A DNA stretch of 64,000 bases from Pyxicephalus adspersus (GCF_032062135.1 NC_092859.1:84819067-84883066); one strand, 5' to 3'; shown: positions 1 through 12,640, numbered from the stretch's first letter. The notes: generated by a model from the letters alone, not told the origin. Program-made: numbers and translations.

Positions 1-1234
1 CATTAAAAAGTGTCAATGTAGACATTGAAAATCTGCCATATTGTAAGAAAACTAATTTGACAGTTTTAAAAATCACTTATTTTGAATATTAAAATGAAAG
101 CTTTTTTTTTAATATACTGTACAAACCATCTTGCATTGCAAATGGAGTATGTAATATACCTTTTTCTGAAAAAAAGAAGAGTTTCTCTTTAACTGCCAAA
201 ACAGATAACTTCTTGAAATTCACTACATAGGTTTGCTGGTTTTCTATACATGGCATCCATCCATATGTATTTGTGTTTTATGAAGAATATTTTATCTTAA
301 ATGTTATGTCCCTATGGAACATTTGAGGAAAAACACACAGGATATTACTATGAATTATGATTCTTGGTTTTATATGGCAGATTATGGTTTTTGGGAAGTT
401 GTAGCATACTTCATAAAAATATGTTTGCATCTTTTTATGTCAAAATACTTTAAAATAATGATGTGTGAATGATACTGCACAATATTTTACAGCATAAAAT
501 ACTTTTCAAGACATAATAGTTGGCTTAAAATGTAAAGATGTTCTGCAAGGGAGCACTTACCAAACTTAAGTTCATGACAGCACTGCTTGAATGCTCATGG
601 TAATCAAAATCTTCCACTCCTTAAAAGCCTAAATGAGGGGGTGGGGATGAACACATCACTCAGTAAAGCATTCCATTCCCCTCCAAAACAGGAGGGGAAG
701 GGGAAACCAAACATGCACTTTGTCTAGGGTGCTGGAGCAATCTGTGTAACTGTATATAAGCAATACATTCTTTTTGTATTTTCTTGGATCACTTTCCTAG
801 GTTTTATTGTTTTTTTTTTCTAGAAAAATGAGTGAAATACACATAGCTAAAAGACCAAAAGTCACTTGTTTCCCTTAGCAGACATATGGATTTTACACTC
901 TGCAATTGTGATCTGAGCATCCAATGTATCACCATGTTTGACTATTCATCAAGCATTTGCAGGTTGTATCTTTTTGTATATTTGTGTCTAGAAGTTTAAA
1001 TACCCTGGCAAAATGTGTTACATGTTGGCTATTGTTTGGAAATTATGACTGATCATGCAGAAAATGTTTATTTATGAGAGAAAGTACAACCGTTTTCAAT
1101 TCTAAGGACAATGTAAAAATGATTAAAATGTAACCTCAGATGTAAATACAACACAACTGATTCCACCATGTCATTATTTATTTGCAAAAATAAAGCCAAC
1201 TTGGAGAAAATGTGTGTGAAAAACTAAGTACCAG
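1..1234. other. Unassigned flank, possibly a 3' UTR on the plus strand
   Basis: AT-rich sequence with no coding frame. An AATAAA on the plus strand at about 1188-1193 (AAAAATAAAGCCAAC) could end a plus-strand transcript convergent with hmga2. In mammals the next gene past HMGA2 is LLPH, in convergent orientation, so an LLPH 3' UTR is conceivable here. That is inference from synteny only; no LLPH coding sequence is present. Confidence 0.2.
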
Positions 1235-1770
1235 TTATGATTCTATAGCCTCTAGAACCACCTTCAGCAGCAATACCATGGAAAACTAATTTTCTGCATG
1301 ACTTTATTAGTCCTTCACATCCTTCAGAAATTGTGGCTCAGTTTTCTGGTATTTATTTTTACACCATCTTATGGTCTTGATCAAGTTTAGACTTTACGTG
1401 GGCCATTGCAATACCCAAATTCTCTTATTTTTTAGCCTTTCTGTTGTAAATTTACTGACTTGCTTGGGATTATTGTCCTGGGATTGGGATTATCATTCAG
1501 TTTGTTCTGGCAAGTCTCCCAAACAAGACCTACTTGTTCTTTTGTTTTGTTCTAATTCTACTGTTATAGTATATAACATGCTAACTGACACATCCAAAGT
1601 CTGGAGTATAGTTTTGGGTTTTCTTGCAATGTCTCTGAGCATTACATGGTGTGAATTTAGAGTGATTTTGCTTAGACGTTCACTTCTGGGAAGACGCAAC
1701 TGTTTTGAATGTTTTGCACTTTTAATAATGCACTTTCCCACTCTAGAATGATGGACTTCTAAATGTTTGG
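1235..1770 (-). pseudogene. Tc1-like transposase remnant, internally deleted
   Basis: Broken Tc1/mariner-superfamily DNA transposon on the minus strand. The minus frame at 1510-1700 reads LPRSERLSKITLNSHHVM then LRDIARKP, a decayed form of the Tc1 paired-like DNA-binding region (LPRSGRPSKITP type). Further along the minus strand, 1375-1420 antisense corresponds to the WPSQSPDLNPIE segment that carries the second catalytic aspartate of the DD34E domain. The strand facing the reader keeps the familiar antisense Tc1 phrases, such as TTGGGATTATTGTCCTG. The stretch between the two domains is shorter than in an intact element of about 1.6 kb, so an internal deletion is likely, and there are stops. 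It does not encode an active enzyme. Confidence 0.7.
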
Positions 1771-1880
1771 AAATGGTTTCAATTTAGCAACAATTACTTT
1801 TCCAATATCATATTTCTTCCCTGGCATTGTGTTAATACTTACCTGGATGCTTTTATTGAAGTGTTCACACTTGGTGACCT

Positions 1881-2420
1881 GTTAACCTCCCTGGCAGTAT
1901 TATTATTAAGTATTTTGTATTATGTAAAAGCAGTACTTTTAAAAATACTTAGTATTTTAAATTTCCTGCCTGGCTGGCGCCGCACCCCCAACCATGCACT
2001 CGCAAGGCTCGGCCGGCATTTACGTCCCCTGGCCTTGTGTCCCCAGCGTTCATATGCTGGGCATGCAGATGCCGGCCGGGCATCGCCAGGTTACATAGAT
2101 GTCTGGCCGACATCTCCAGGGTAAGAAGATGCCGGGCATTGCTGGAGGACGCTGCGGGCACTGCTTTCCAGATAAGCTTTTTTTTGTTTCAAAGTTTTTA
2201 TTAGAATTTTCAAATAAAGTAAACAATACCACTTTACAACAAGTTTGCATAGAATAAAAAAGAGAAAAAAAATAAACAAGTAAAATATTAAAAAAAGGGG
2301 GGGGGGGGGGGAAGGGGAAAAAAGAGGGTTTAAAACAAAAAAAAAGAAAGACCAGGTAAGCTTTTTAATTTCCCTAGCAATTCCACCCCAAGTGTGGCTC
2401 TGGGTTACCGCTTTTAGTAC
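1881..2420. mobile_element. GC-rich MITE-like repeat interrupted by a retroposon
   Basis: Starts with GTTAACCTCCCTGGCAGTA, a motif that recurs in reverse complement at 18403-18419 (TACCGCCAGGGAGGTTAA), suggesting the two are ends of the same frog repeat family. Positions 1965-2170 are unusually GC-rich, with repeated GCCGGGC and GCCGGC words. Positions 2183-2356 are a later insertion. Sequence after it (TTCCACCCCAAGTGTGGCTC at about 2380) appears to continue the host repeat. The superfamily is not determined. Confidence 0.45.
2173..2366 (-). mobile_element. Retroposed LINE-like 3' tail with 10-bp target duplication
   Basis: An insert of about 174 bp flanked by identical TAAGCTTTTT copies at 2173-2182 and 2357-2366. 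On the minus strand it ends CTAATAAAAACTTTGAAAC followed by A's, that is, a poly(A) signal and A-tail next to the left duplication: the mark of target-primed reverse transcription. It also carries a run of 15 G (2297-2311; C on the minus strand). It resembles the 3' ends of L1/Tx1-type frog LINEs and is severely 5'-truncated. Confidence 0.6.
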
Positions 2421-5400
2421 TGATTGGTGAGGCACACTCAGGATTTCTGCCAGAGAGATTAATAGAGTGCATTTGATTAGCAGCACCTGGCTCCTACTTA
2501 CCCTCTTAATCCCTATGTATTTGTTTTTACACACTGCTTCTGTATATGATTTAGTGATTGGTAATTAAATAATTACCAGTGTAATATGTCATATGGTTTT
2601 GTATCTGAGGCTGCATTTGCCTAATTTTAAGACCTTCTTAGGAAAAAAAAAAAAGATGATTTTTTTTCTTTTATTATGCAAAACTTTAGCATTTTTTTGT
2701 TATGTTGTTTTGAATTGATACATTCCTGAACTTACTTTGCTGGATAGAGTAAGCAAAAAGAACTGTTTATGGACCTGTAACAAAAGCGTTTTTAAAGGTG
2801 CAAATCAGGCATCTATAATCAGGATATGAAAAAAATCCAGAGTTTTGAAAATGTCTGCCATTAGTGTTCAATTTGATATATAAGTAGAAATTTTTCATTT
2901 TTACCAAGCCAGGTGGATCAACCAAAACTTCAGCCACAAAATTTAAGAAAAACCCACTTTTGCTGATATACAGGTCCACTTTAAAGTGAAACAGTCTGGG
3001 CGGATAGGTACATGCAGGCATCTATCTATAATGTCTAACAAAATTTTGAACCCTTTAGGGGATAGCGGGTTCTGTATCTTCTTGCTTTTTCAGTCTTTTT
3101 GATATTTATAATTAAGTAGAAGTTTCCCTAGGGTTCTTCTAAAGAAACACATGGGATTAGATTTTTTTCCTCACAAGTTCCTGTAAGGCTTGATCCATGG
3201 CCCAGGCTAACTGTGGATTTGAATGTCAGACATTTGTGATGAAAATTCACTGGAGGGGTCCAGTTCCCAAACTGTATCCCTCCCTAAACATACTTAGGAT
3301 AAAAGAAATGGAACAAATGATATAGCAAAAGAGGATAAATCCTCCCAATCTTTCACCAATTTAAGCCTTGAAGGTTTCAGGAGGGTTAAACAGTAGTTTT
3401 CCCCTACCTTGTTATTTCCAATGGTCCATTTCGTTTTGTTTTTTTTTCTTTACTAGGATGTGTTCTAAATGGGCTTCTAGTACTTTTGTCAGGATAACCT
3501 TTCTTCTTATCTGCTGATCTCTCCAGTTTTGTTCCAATTCATTGCTGAAGACTTGTTTTCTATGAAACATGAGGCTTCAGAGCCTACTCTTAGAGGTCAA
3601 GTTACCTCCTCAGGTTTTAACCTTCATTCTGCCAGTTAGGTAAACCTTAACGTGGAATGGAACATAACTGCTAAGCTGCTTCTCTTCCTCCGACTCTCAC
3701 CAGTCAGGTTTCCCAGAAAGTCAGTTTTTTCTAGCTTAAGTGAGGTCAAGGATGACCACTGCATTCACCTAGTATATATAATGTATATACCTTGGGCAGC
3801 ATCCTTCTGACTCATTAACTTAAAATAAACATGAAATTGAATTGTCTCTACTTTCTAAATCTGAGGTAACTTTCGTGACTTCTTCCCCTGTGGCCTTACT
3901 TGAAAATTGACATTGGGTATTAGATGGGATGTTCACTGGAGCTGACAAATGGGTTGTGACAAAAACCCAGTGCTCTGATGAACCCCTCTTGACTTCCTAT
4001 TTAAGCCATGTCTTGGATTTCCTGTTTGCCAGACTGTTGTGCACCTGCCAGTGTCTCGGCTATGCTACTGCTGCAGCATTGCTTTCTTTCCCACCAGCCT
4101 AAATACTGATCTTTGGCGATAGAATTACAGATGTTTCTTTTTTGCTCACTGACTCTAACCTACTCTACCTGGACACTGACTTTGGCTTTCTCTCTGACTA
4201 CACTCCTGTCTTCATCCTGCATCATTACAACTATCATTGCACTGAACCCAGTGTGTTTGTCATTGGGAACTTATTCCCAGATCATGACATGTTTCTTCCA
4301 AGAACTCCAAAGCTTCATTTTTTCCTGAAATCCCTAGGTCTGTCTGGAAACTTAGAGAGTAGCCCTGAATACCACCCAAATACCCAGAATTGTGAAGAGA
4401 AAATGAGCAGACTAACTAAGCTGTCTCCCCCAGGAAAATATTTTGTCTATACACCAGAAATGTCCGGTAAGAGAATAACCAAAAGCCTGTTGCCACTAGC
4501 ACCCCAATAACACTAATTACTGTGGAGATGGTTCTCTATGGTTTAGCTTGTTGTGGCATGAATAAATACGGTCCTAGAAAAAGATCAGACATGTTTTAGG
4601 CCTATAGCTGCTTTGGTCCTAAAGTGGAGGCCTGCTGCAACCAGGTACCTTGCCACATTGACAAGGAGTCATGCTGCGATTGTGCCACTGCTCTGAAGTA
4701 GAATGGCTTCACATGTAGTTGTAGGCACCTCGGAAGACTGTCAATCAGCAGGGGAGGACGCTGTTTACTGAATCTCAACAGGAACCAAAGAGAGGAAAAA
4801 TAAGGGCAGTCATATTCCCTACACAGACGGAAACTCAGAGTGCAGGGACAAGAGGGTAGACCTGATCTACATAAGCAGCCAGCCTGGAAGGGTCTAACAA
4901 GAAAGGAGGTATGTGGGTAAGATATATAAGACCCTGCTTTTCAGTGCCCAACCTAGGGCTAGTTTATTGGGAAGTGAAACACCCTGGCTTGCCCGGGCAG
5001 GTAGGTGACTCAATGGGGAAGTTAAAAATAAACCATGGAGCATTTGCAGGAGAAAAAATGGTCAGTGATAGCTAGCGCACAGTGCCATCTCTTGTGTGAA
5101 CTGTCCTAAAGGATGAATTGGAAAGATAACGTGTTCTAAACCTGTTGCTCAACCTGGATATGCAGTGTATGTGTAAGCTAATCAGGGTTCTATATGCAGA
5201 CCCTTTACATTCCTACAGCAGCCTAATTAAGATTATCAGACTTGCCCACACCTCCATGCAGGTGGCCTCCACTCTTCTGGTGGACACTTTACACAAAATC
5301 TTGTAGCACAAACAAGTATTTTGTGATGTTTGTTAGTAAACCTTGCACAATAGATGTGAAAAATCCTTTGGAAGGTGTTCAGTAACTTTATCAGGGTTTT

Positions 5401-6505
5401 CTGCAGGCCACTGATATTTCCCCACACTAAACTAAACAAACCATATAGAATCCTCTTTCAGTAAGTTACCTTAACACAATTTTTGTGTAAATAATTGAGT
5501 AATAAATTACACAATATTATTAATAGTAAATAAGAGTGTAATAAATTTATCAGTCATTAGTGGGAGGGCATGACATTTATTAGTGCTGGTGTAGTGACAA
5601 TTCAATGCATCACTCAATTGGGTAGTGTTTATTATACATGTGCATTTTGTGTTTCCATATATCTTAAATTGAGGACAAACATTTTAGCATTTTGAGTTCA
5701 TAGGCACTTTTCTTTCTAATGCTATTAAAATGCATTAAAAAAAAAATCAGAAAAAAACTCAGAACAAATTATGAATTCTAAAACCCAAGGCAGCTAAGTG
5801 ATTTACATGAAACCTATTTTATTCAATTAATTTAAATTGATTATGGCCCTTTCCTATATTTTCTACTGTGTTTTTTAAAATTTATTTCAACCTAATTTTT
5901 TTTTTTACAGTATTGTTCACAAATTTGCCAAGAGGAACATGGGCTTCGGGGACTATATATCAATTATACATTTTATCATTAATTAAGCTGTATATCTCTT
6001 CATTTTAAGTTCAGATTTTAACATTTTATTGATATGCCACGTTTTAGGAAATAGATTGGTATTGGTATTTAGTACCGGCATTCTTGTGGAATACACTGTG
6101 TGATGAATTGGAATAGAACAGAACCTTGATCAATCTCTGACATTTAGCAATATGCAAAATTGTATAATATTATCTTGTCTTTTGAGATGGAACTAAAACC
6201 AGGCTATGGTCATTCTATGTGGTTCAACCTTTGTGGTTCCAGACACTGCGAAGCAACTCACTCTCAATATTTACAATACAATCCCTGAAGTTTCCTATAG
6301 ACCAGATCTGTGTATCAAAACTGAGGATTAATTATTTAACAGTGTCTGCAGTTACACAGGTAAGTGAGGTCTTGTTTAAAAGATAATGCACTGCTTGTTA
6401 ATATGCATATTTAGATGTCCAAAGCTTACTCACGGTTTCACTTTATAAAAAATAAAATTAATGTACCAAATGTAAAGTAAAAATAAAAATAAAAACAGAA
6501 AGACA
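2421..6505. other. Downstream flank of hmga2, no gene recognised
   Basis: Between the repeat cluster and the hmga2 poly(A) site I see no exon, RNA gene or complete element. The segment 3940-4300 (phrases such as TTGACTTCCTATTTAAGCC and CTACCTGGACACTG) looks like an interspersed frog repeat but has no visible ends. The open frames at 4113-4510 overlap it and do not resemble a protein I know. Confidence 0.3.
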
Positions 6506-6531
6506 ACATGGGGATAACAGAGGCTATTATG

Positions 6532-6537
6532 TTTATT
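6532..6537 (-). terminator. hmga2: hmga2 poly(A) signal AATAAA
   Basis: Canonical AATAAA on the minus strand, in the context GCACAATAAACATAATAGCC. This matches the end of the human HMGA2 transcript as I recall it (CACAATAAACATAACAGCC). Cleavage is expected about 10-30 nt further left, near 6505-6520. Confidence 0.85.
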
Positions 6538-6886
6538 GTGCTAAACAGACGTGATAAACTATTTAAGAAATATGATCAATAAGCAAGCAATTTTAAGTAC
6601 AATCACAGACAAAGTCTATGCAAAGAGCAAGGCATATGTTAGAAGACAACAAACAAGATTAAAAGCAAACATCATCTTGAAGCATCTTGATATTTTCCCC
6701 TAATCCCACTAATGTGACAAGAGGAACCGGAAAGTGAAATGTCCAGTCTAGTTTACAGGTGACCAGGGACAACAAAGAACAGTCTTATAAAATTTATCTC
6801 CCACAAAAATAAACTATATGTATAAAAATTTATAATGTTCTTTCTGTCTGAGTGGTCACCAGCTGCTTTTGTTCAGTCTGAAAAAA

Positions 6887-6913
6887 TGAGGTATAAGAAG
6901 CCCTAGGAGGTAG
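6887..6913 (-). promoter_or_regulatory. distal let-7 site pair
   Basis: Two seed matches 13 nt apart on the minus strand: CTACCTC at 6907-6913 and TACCTCA at 6887-6893. Human HMGA2 has a pair in the same arrangement near the UTR end (ACTACTACCTC, then ATACCTCATTTTTCA, from memory). The short spacing, with starts 20 nt apart, suits cooperative Argonaute binding. Confidence 0.8.
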
Positions 6914-8848
6914 TAATGTCTTTTTCTGATTGTACTAAAACAAAGAAAACATACGGTTAGGTGCTGCAGAGCTGAGAGCTCCTCGGGGATTGATATAACA
7001 TTAAGAAGGTTAATGCTTACTAGAGCAAGGCTCTGACTGGTCAATGACAAAATTGGAATCTAATTGGTGTAGCATGAACACCCCTTAGTTCCTAAATATA
7101 TAGCTGTTTTATAGGTTTAGCGGACAAGGAAAATTCTAGTCATATGCATGGACTCTACGTAAATCTCCCTGTAGCAGACCTGCTGAGAAAAGACTTTCAA
7201 AGAAGTACATATAAAAAGTACCTTCTGGGGGTTTGATGCATTCAATTCATGGGAAAAGCAAGAAAGAGAAAATGTACTGCTTTTTCATAACACATCAGCT
7301 TTTTCTAACAAGTATATATTTTAGCAATACTTTTGCATTGATGTGAAAAGCAGAGATAATAGAAGACTCTGAAGTTATGTATGTCTGGCATTTAAATAAA
7401 TGCAGTACACAAAATAATTCTGCAGAAATCCGCAAAATTCTTGTGTATCAAAGATTTCAAATTTACCGGCAGTACTTCCCATATGTGCAACCAGTCGTGT
7501 TCTGACTAGAGAATAAATGATTGCACCCAGGTTCTTTGTCCCATGGCAGTACAGCATTTTAAGTTGTTCAGAATAGAACAAAAACTTGCACATGAATCAT
7601 TTTCATCAAATTATTCTATGTACTATAAATAATTTATATAAGTCAGGCAATGGCATTATATAGATGCAGAGAGGAAAGCCCTTTCTCACAAAATGCTCTG
7701 CAGAAACTAGAGAATAAAATCCTATTGGATCACAGTTTTGACAGAAAACCAAAGCTGGAGCATTATGGATGCAGTTGAATGTAACACGCCTATCACATAA
7801 AAGTCAATACCAGGTTAACAGAATTCAACAATCAAGCTTTTTTTTTCTAGCCGTTTTGTACCATGAGGATTACAAACTATACAGCTAGTAATTCCAATAT
7901 ATGTGATGCAGTTACATTTGTCTCTATTTTTACCAAACTGTGCACAAGTAAGCACCCCGAGTAACTCTTTCTCTGGCCCAGTTATTAATACAATGTTAAG
8001 AAACTTGTAAATACTGGCTAAACAGAGAATAAAATTCTACTTGAGAACTTAAAATACATCTTAATGCAACTCAATATAAAAAAAAAAAATCACATTTGTG
8101 TAAAATACATGAAAATACAATTCAATCCACTACATTAAACACATACTTATGATTGCATTATGCAAAAGCCAAGCTTGCATCTTCCCGCCTACAAAGCTTC
8201 AAGTTTCTTTGAAGGTTTTTGTTAGAAGGCAATGAGGTCCATGCTTATGAGTGCTATGTAATTACATTGATCACCATTCATAATAGCTGAAAAGTAGTAG
8301 GGAATCTACAGGATGGAGAAAAAATGTTACTTTGCTGGAGACTACCTCTGTTCAGCTTACCCACCATAATTGTAACCATCATGGTGGTGATACCTAATAT
8401 TGCAGTGCAACCATCGAAATTAAACAAGGTCAAGTTTTAAAATGATGGACTAGAGGTGGAGCTTCCTTGGATTGCCAGCAGTGCAGTTTCACTGGAGCAG
8501 GTGCAATACTGATCTTTTATGGGTGAGGTGTGCGATTTTGCACCAGTTTTTGACCTCCACTGGACATCAGTTGATAAACCTAGAAATTAAAGGTATGTGG
8601 CATAAGGAAACCCGTCAGTGTTGCAGAGGTATCTCCAGCAGGGATCTAATTGTTTTTATACCTGGTTCCCTTCTAATAACACGAACCAATATATGTGTTT
8701 ATTCGGTATGAAGTCCTACAGAAATACAACAAACAGGGATTAATTGCAGTCTTAGAAGTACAAATGTTTTAATGGTATCTGTCTGACGTCTGGAGGTACT
8801 GTTGTTTTTGTAAAATAATTAGTCCATTCTCCTTTAACAATACAAATC

Positions 8849-8855
8849 TGAGGTA
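8849..8855 (-). promoter_or_regulatory. let-7 seed match (7mer-A1)
   Basis: The minus strand reads TACCTCA in the context ATTTACCTCAGATTTG. I cannot pair it with a particular mammalian site, so it is a weaker candidate. Confidence 0.45.
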
Positions 8856-9164
8856 AATATATGGACAGTAATATTTCAACAAAGGTTTAACATTTGTATT
8901 GTGTAAAATCAGAAAGATTCTCCTTAAAAACCTATAAGAATTCAGTACAAAAATATATTCAAGTTAACAGTTCAATATACAGAAATCCAAATACAAGTTG
9001 AAGGCAACAAAATGTTAATGCTGAACAAAGATTTTTTGCATAACTGTTAAGGTATGTATGTAGGTAAAGCATTAAAAAGGATAACTAACTGTACTATTAA
9101 CATTTTCTGTAATGTACTGAGTATAGCAGCATTAGGTTTGAGTTGTAGGGATCTGTAATATTCA

Positions 9165-9171
9165 GAGGTAG
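9165..9171 (-). promoter_or_regulatory. let-7 site (7mer-m8), conserved context
   Basis: The minus strand reads CTACCTC in the context GACTACCTCTGAATATTAC. The human UTR has TACTACCTCTGAATGTTAC (from memory), so this middle site appears conserved. Confidence 0.75.
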
Positions 9172-9748
9172 TCATGAAGTGACAATAGTGAAGGAAATAA
9201 AAGTTGCTTGCCAAGCATTGGCACGTGATAGGCACATCCTTTTTAATCTATGACCCTGAAAGTTAAACCATACATTTTTACATAGGACTAAATGATGAAA
9301 ATACATAATTTACAAAAAGGGTTTCTGTTTGTCATCTCGGATGTTTGTCAAAAAAAAAGTGTTAACTAACAATGATGCAAACATTTGCAATTAAAGATAG
9401 TTCAGTTTGCACTTTAAAAATTGTTAGTGAAATTCAAAAAGTTAATGAAGACATGTTACAGGGGTTCAAGCTACCAGAAGGCATAAGACTCTGAGGCTTT
9501 TAAAACACAGAGATCCAACAAACTAGGTAGAAACCCCACCTTCTGAAGTTTTTACTTCATGGAGTAATTCAGAGGGCTGAGTTTGAATAGCCAAAGATAT
9601 TACTTGACTGACACTCCACCAAACACTGGCCTTCAGTGATGGGTAACATCTTTAAGTGATCAATACAACACAAATTAAGACTTATTAAACTAAATGTTAC
9701 TGTCAACATATAATAAGTGTAAAGCTTCTGCTGTATTATTTGTTTTGC

Positions 9749-9755
9749 TGAGGTA
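9749..9755 (-). promoter_or_regulatory. let-7 seed match (7mer-A1)
   Basis: The minus strand reads TACCTCA in the context GTCTGTACCTCAGC. It resembles a human site that I recall as GTCTGTACCTCAAATG. It lacks the match to let-7 position 8. Confidence 0.6.
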
Positions 9756-10539
9756 CAGACCTTGGTAAAATTGTGGAATTACCAAGTATTTTAAAATGTA
9801 TGCTGTAATCTAATATTCAAGCATTTTCAACCATAAAAAGTTATTCCTACAGTTCTGCTTATATTATAACAAGACAATCCCTTTATGGGGCTTATTCAAT
9901 GTTTTAGGATTAGTCTCTCAATTCCATGTGTTTGGAAACATTCAATTTGTATAAATGGAAGACCAGTCCTTAGATCACTGGTCACACATCTACAAAGACA
10001 ACAGACCACTTTGGGATCTAATTATCTTTTTACTCAAAATTCACGTTTATCAAAAAACGTGTGAATCTTGGGCAAAAACCTGTATTCTGTTGCTCATCCC
10101 CAATAGTATAATCTTTATCACCAGTTATTTCTAATTTTCTGAATCATATTACTGATTGGAAATTGACCTCATAAACAAGAAATAAGAAACCGGTGAATGC
10201 ATTGTTTTGTTTGAAAAAGTTGATATTCCCTTTTCTGCAGAATGCAACACCTACTATGTTTGAAGATTTAGCAAGAACAATTAAAAAAAGAAAGGTAATT
10301 CAGTTTTTTGAAAGGCATTTAAACTTAATCTAAATGGTACTTTTGAAGAATTTTCAAAATGACCATTTGCTAAGACATTTGATCCCATACTAGTAATAAC
10401 ATTTTAGGGTCATACTTGGCAATAAGCGTCATTAGTTGAGGAGTGCTGAAAAATGCACTTTGGCTTTAGTGTAGTATGTATTACAAAGAAAATGTATTCC
10501 CAAAACATGGCTTTAAATAATCCTTTTTGGGAGTTTTTT

Positions 10540-12640
10540 TTGTAAAAACCTTTTCTGGAGTCCATTGAGTGACACTGGAATATGATATCTTCAGGTATGT
10601 GGCTGCCTTCAAAAGAATTGAACACTGGTAAAAAAAAAAATAAAAACTTTCAACCAGCGCAAGATAGCCCCATCTTAATACCAGACTGTCAGAATGCCTC
10701 AGTTTGAAAGCAGTACCAAAATAATGATCATAAACACAAATGGACTATAGACTGCAAAAGGATTATACAGCAAGTTCTTAGAATAAAAAAATCACCTATT
10801 GAGGGACACAGGAATCTGATATCTTCAGTACATACCAAAGCAGTCAACTTAGAGGTGGTACCAGCAAATATCAACCAAGCATTTCTGAGGAGTACTCTAC
10901 ATGACAAGTCACCAAAAGAATCAGACAGTTGCCACAAGAGGACTAAGTTTTAATGTACTAACATTTCAGACAAGTGGTTTAAACCCTCAGAACTAAAAAC
11001 AAGTGTATTGTTATGACAAGGGCAAAACCCCTCAAAGAAAAGAACTGGGGACAGAACTGGGTCTGACAAAATCACTTTGGCCACAGAGTTAGAGGGCCCC
11101 AAGAACTGGGGCACATCGGAAATGGATTCTACAAAAGAAAGAGAAGTCCGGTTGCTTGCTTTCAGGTCCACTAAGAATTTAACTTAACAATAAATACAAC
11201 CTGTTGGGTGGTCCTGGGGGTCTTAGCACCAAGTAGGAGTCACTGAGTCAGCTAGCAGTCCCAAAGGTACCAGTAATAAAGTCCATAATTCCCAAACAAA
11301 AGGGAAAATATGATATCTAATTGTCCCCAGTGAGTCTATAACTAGACATGTTGCAGTTCATGTAGTGGTGGGGCTGCAATAAATGGGCCTCAGATACTTA
11401 CGTCAGCTTAAACAACTAATAGCAGAAATTGATTGGTTGCCAAAGTGGACAGGGCCACAAAAATTGGGCAACAAGAATGGATCATAGTTTGAAGATCCAC
11501 ATGACTGTGCAGAGAAAAAGCAGCAATGAGGATGTGCTTCAGCTTGGAAGAACAGAAAATGCAAAGCTTGTGCAGAACCCACAGAATGGCTGGGTTTGGA
11601 AAGGAAGCCTAAAAACTTATTGAGGTAGCTCCCATGTTATGGGCTGATCATCCTACTCACCTATATGATTCCTTAGAGACAGGGCAAGCTAACAACTCTA
11701 AACTTGGTAAGTGCTCCCCTGCAAATTCATCCAGTTTTAGGTCTGGATTGTGCCTATACAAAGATCCCAGCACACAAAGATGCTTCCAGCAGTTACACAT
11801 CCAGTCCAGTTGGCCCAGAGTCAGCTCTCAAGTTGTAGTTGTAAGAAAAAATAATCCTAGCATATTGGAAAATGTAATAGCCATAGCTGCAGGAAACCTG
11901 TCTCCCTGAACAGTAGTACAAAAATGAGGCATGGTAGTAGAAGGGGATATCCTAGGTTGGCTGTATGTTTTTTGATACCAGTATGCAATTATCCTAAAGG
12001 TGGAAGCATAACCAAAAGGTAATTCATTCCTGTGTCCCTGGATGATACAGAGGTTAGAATTACTTTGGGGACAGAACACAAATATTTAGACAACAATTTG
12101 CGACCATTCCTGTCAGAAAAAAACTCCTTTTTAATAGGGAGTCAAAGCAGGAAATTTTGACTATTTTAAAATATTGTCTCAATGGAAACAATTGGGGACA
12201 GAACTGTGTCTGACAAAATCACTTTGGCCATAGAATTAGAGGGCCAAAGTGAAATGGATTCTACAGAGGAAAGAGAAGTAAGCCTGCTTGGTTTTAGGAC
12301 CACTAGAAATTTAGCTTAACAATAAATACAAAGTAGGAGTCACAAAGCCAGCTAGCAGTCCCAAGGATACCCAGTAATACAAATATCCTGAATAATGACT
12401 CCATCAGGAAAATACTGGAACAGGAGGGAGAATATGATATCAAATTGTAGAAGAAGGAGATATCCTAGGTTGGCTGTATGTTTTTTTGTTATACCAGTCT
12501 GCATTTCTCTTAAAGGTGAAAGGATAACCAAAAGGTAATTCATTCCTCCCTGGATGGTAAAGAGGTTAGAAATTCTTTGGAGGACAGAACAAAAAACATT
12601 TACAAATCTAGTTCCAATTCCTGTAAAAAAACCTCCCTGG
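10540..12640. repeat. Directly duplicated block inside the hmga2 UTR
   Basis: Two diverged direct copies. In the left copy, segment 11044-11324 matches 12191-12448, and segment 11935-12115 matches 12448-12620. The left copy has about 610 extra bases between the two segments (11325-11934) that the right copy lacks. A shorter matching pair lies at about 10555-10600 and 10790-10835. The shared strings include GGGGACAGAACTG, CTTTGGCCA and GATATCCTAGGTTGGCTGTA. The family is not recognised, no open frame persists, and the block has no counterpart in the human UTR that I remember. Confidence 0.7.
11621..11628 (-). promoter_or_regulatory. let-7 seed match (8mer) in inserted block
   Basis: The minus strand reads CTACCTCA. 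This 8mer lies in the part of the UTR that looks lineage-specific (10540-12640), so it is not clearly an orthologue of any mammalian site. It may be a chance match or a gained site. Confidence 0.5.

Noticed and set aside
1371..1751. 126-residue plus-strand open frame
   Set aside because: It runs antisense through a recognisable decayed Tc1 transposase, so it is a shadow.
4113..4510. Overlapping 71 and 122 residue plus-strand frames
   Set aside because: Low-complexity serine/threonine/leucine content within a repeat-like stretch, with no recognisable motif; not supported as a gene.
8625..8791. Further let-7 seed-like sites (AGAGGTAT near 8625, GGAGGTAC near 8785)
   Set aside because: Only 6-nt matches. 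The one near 8785 sits in a context similar to a human site but has lost the seventh position.
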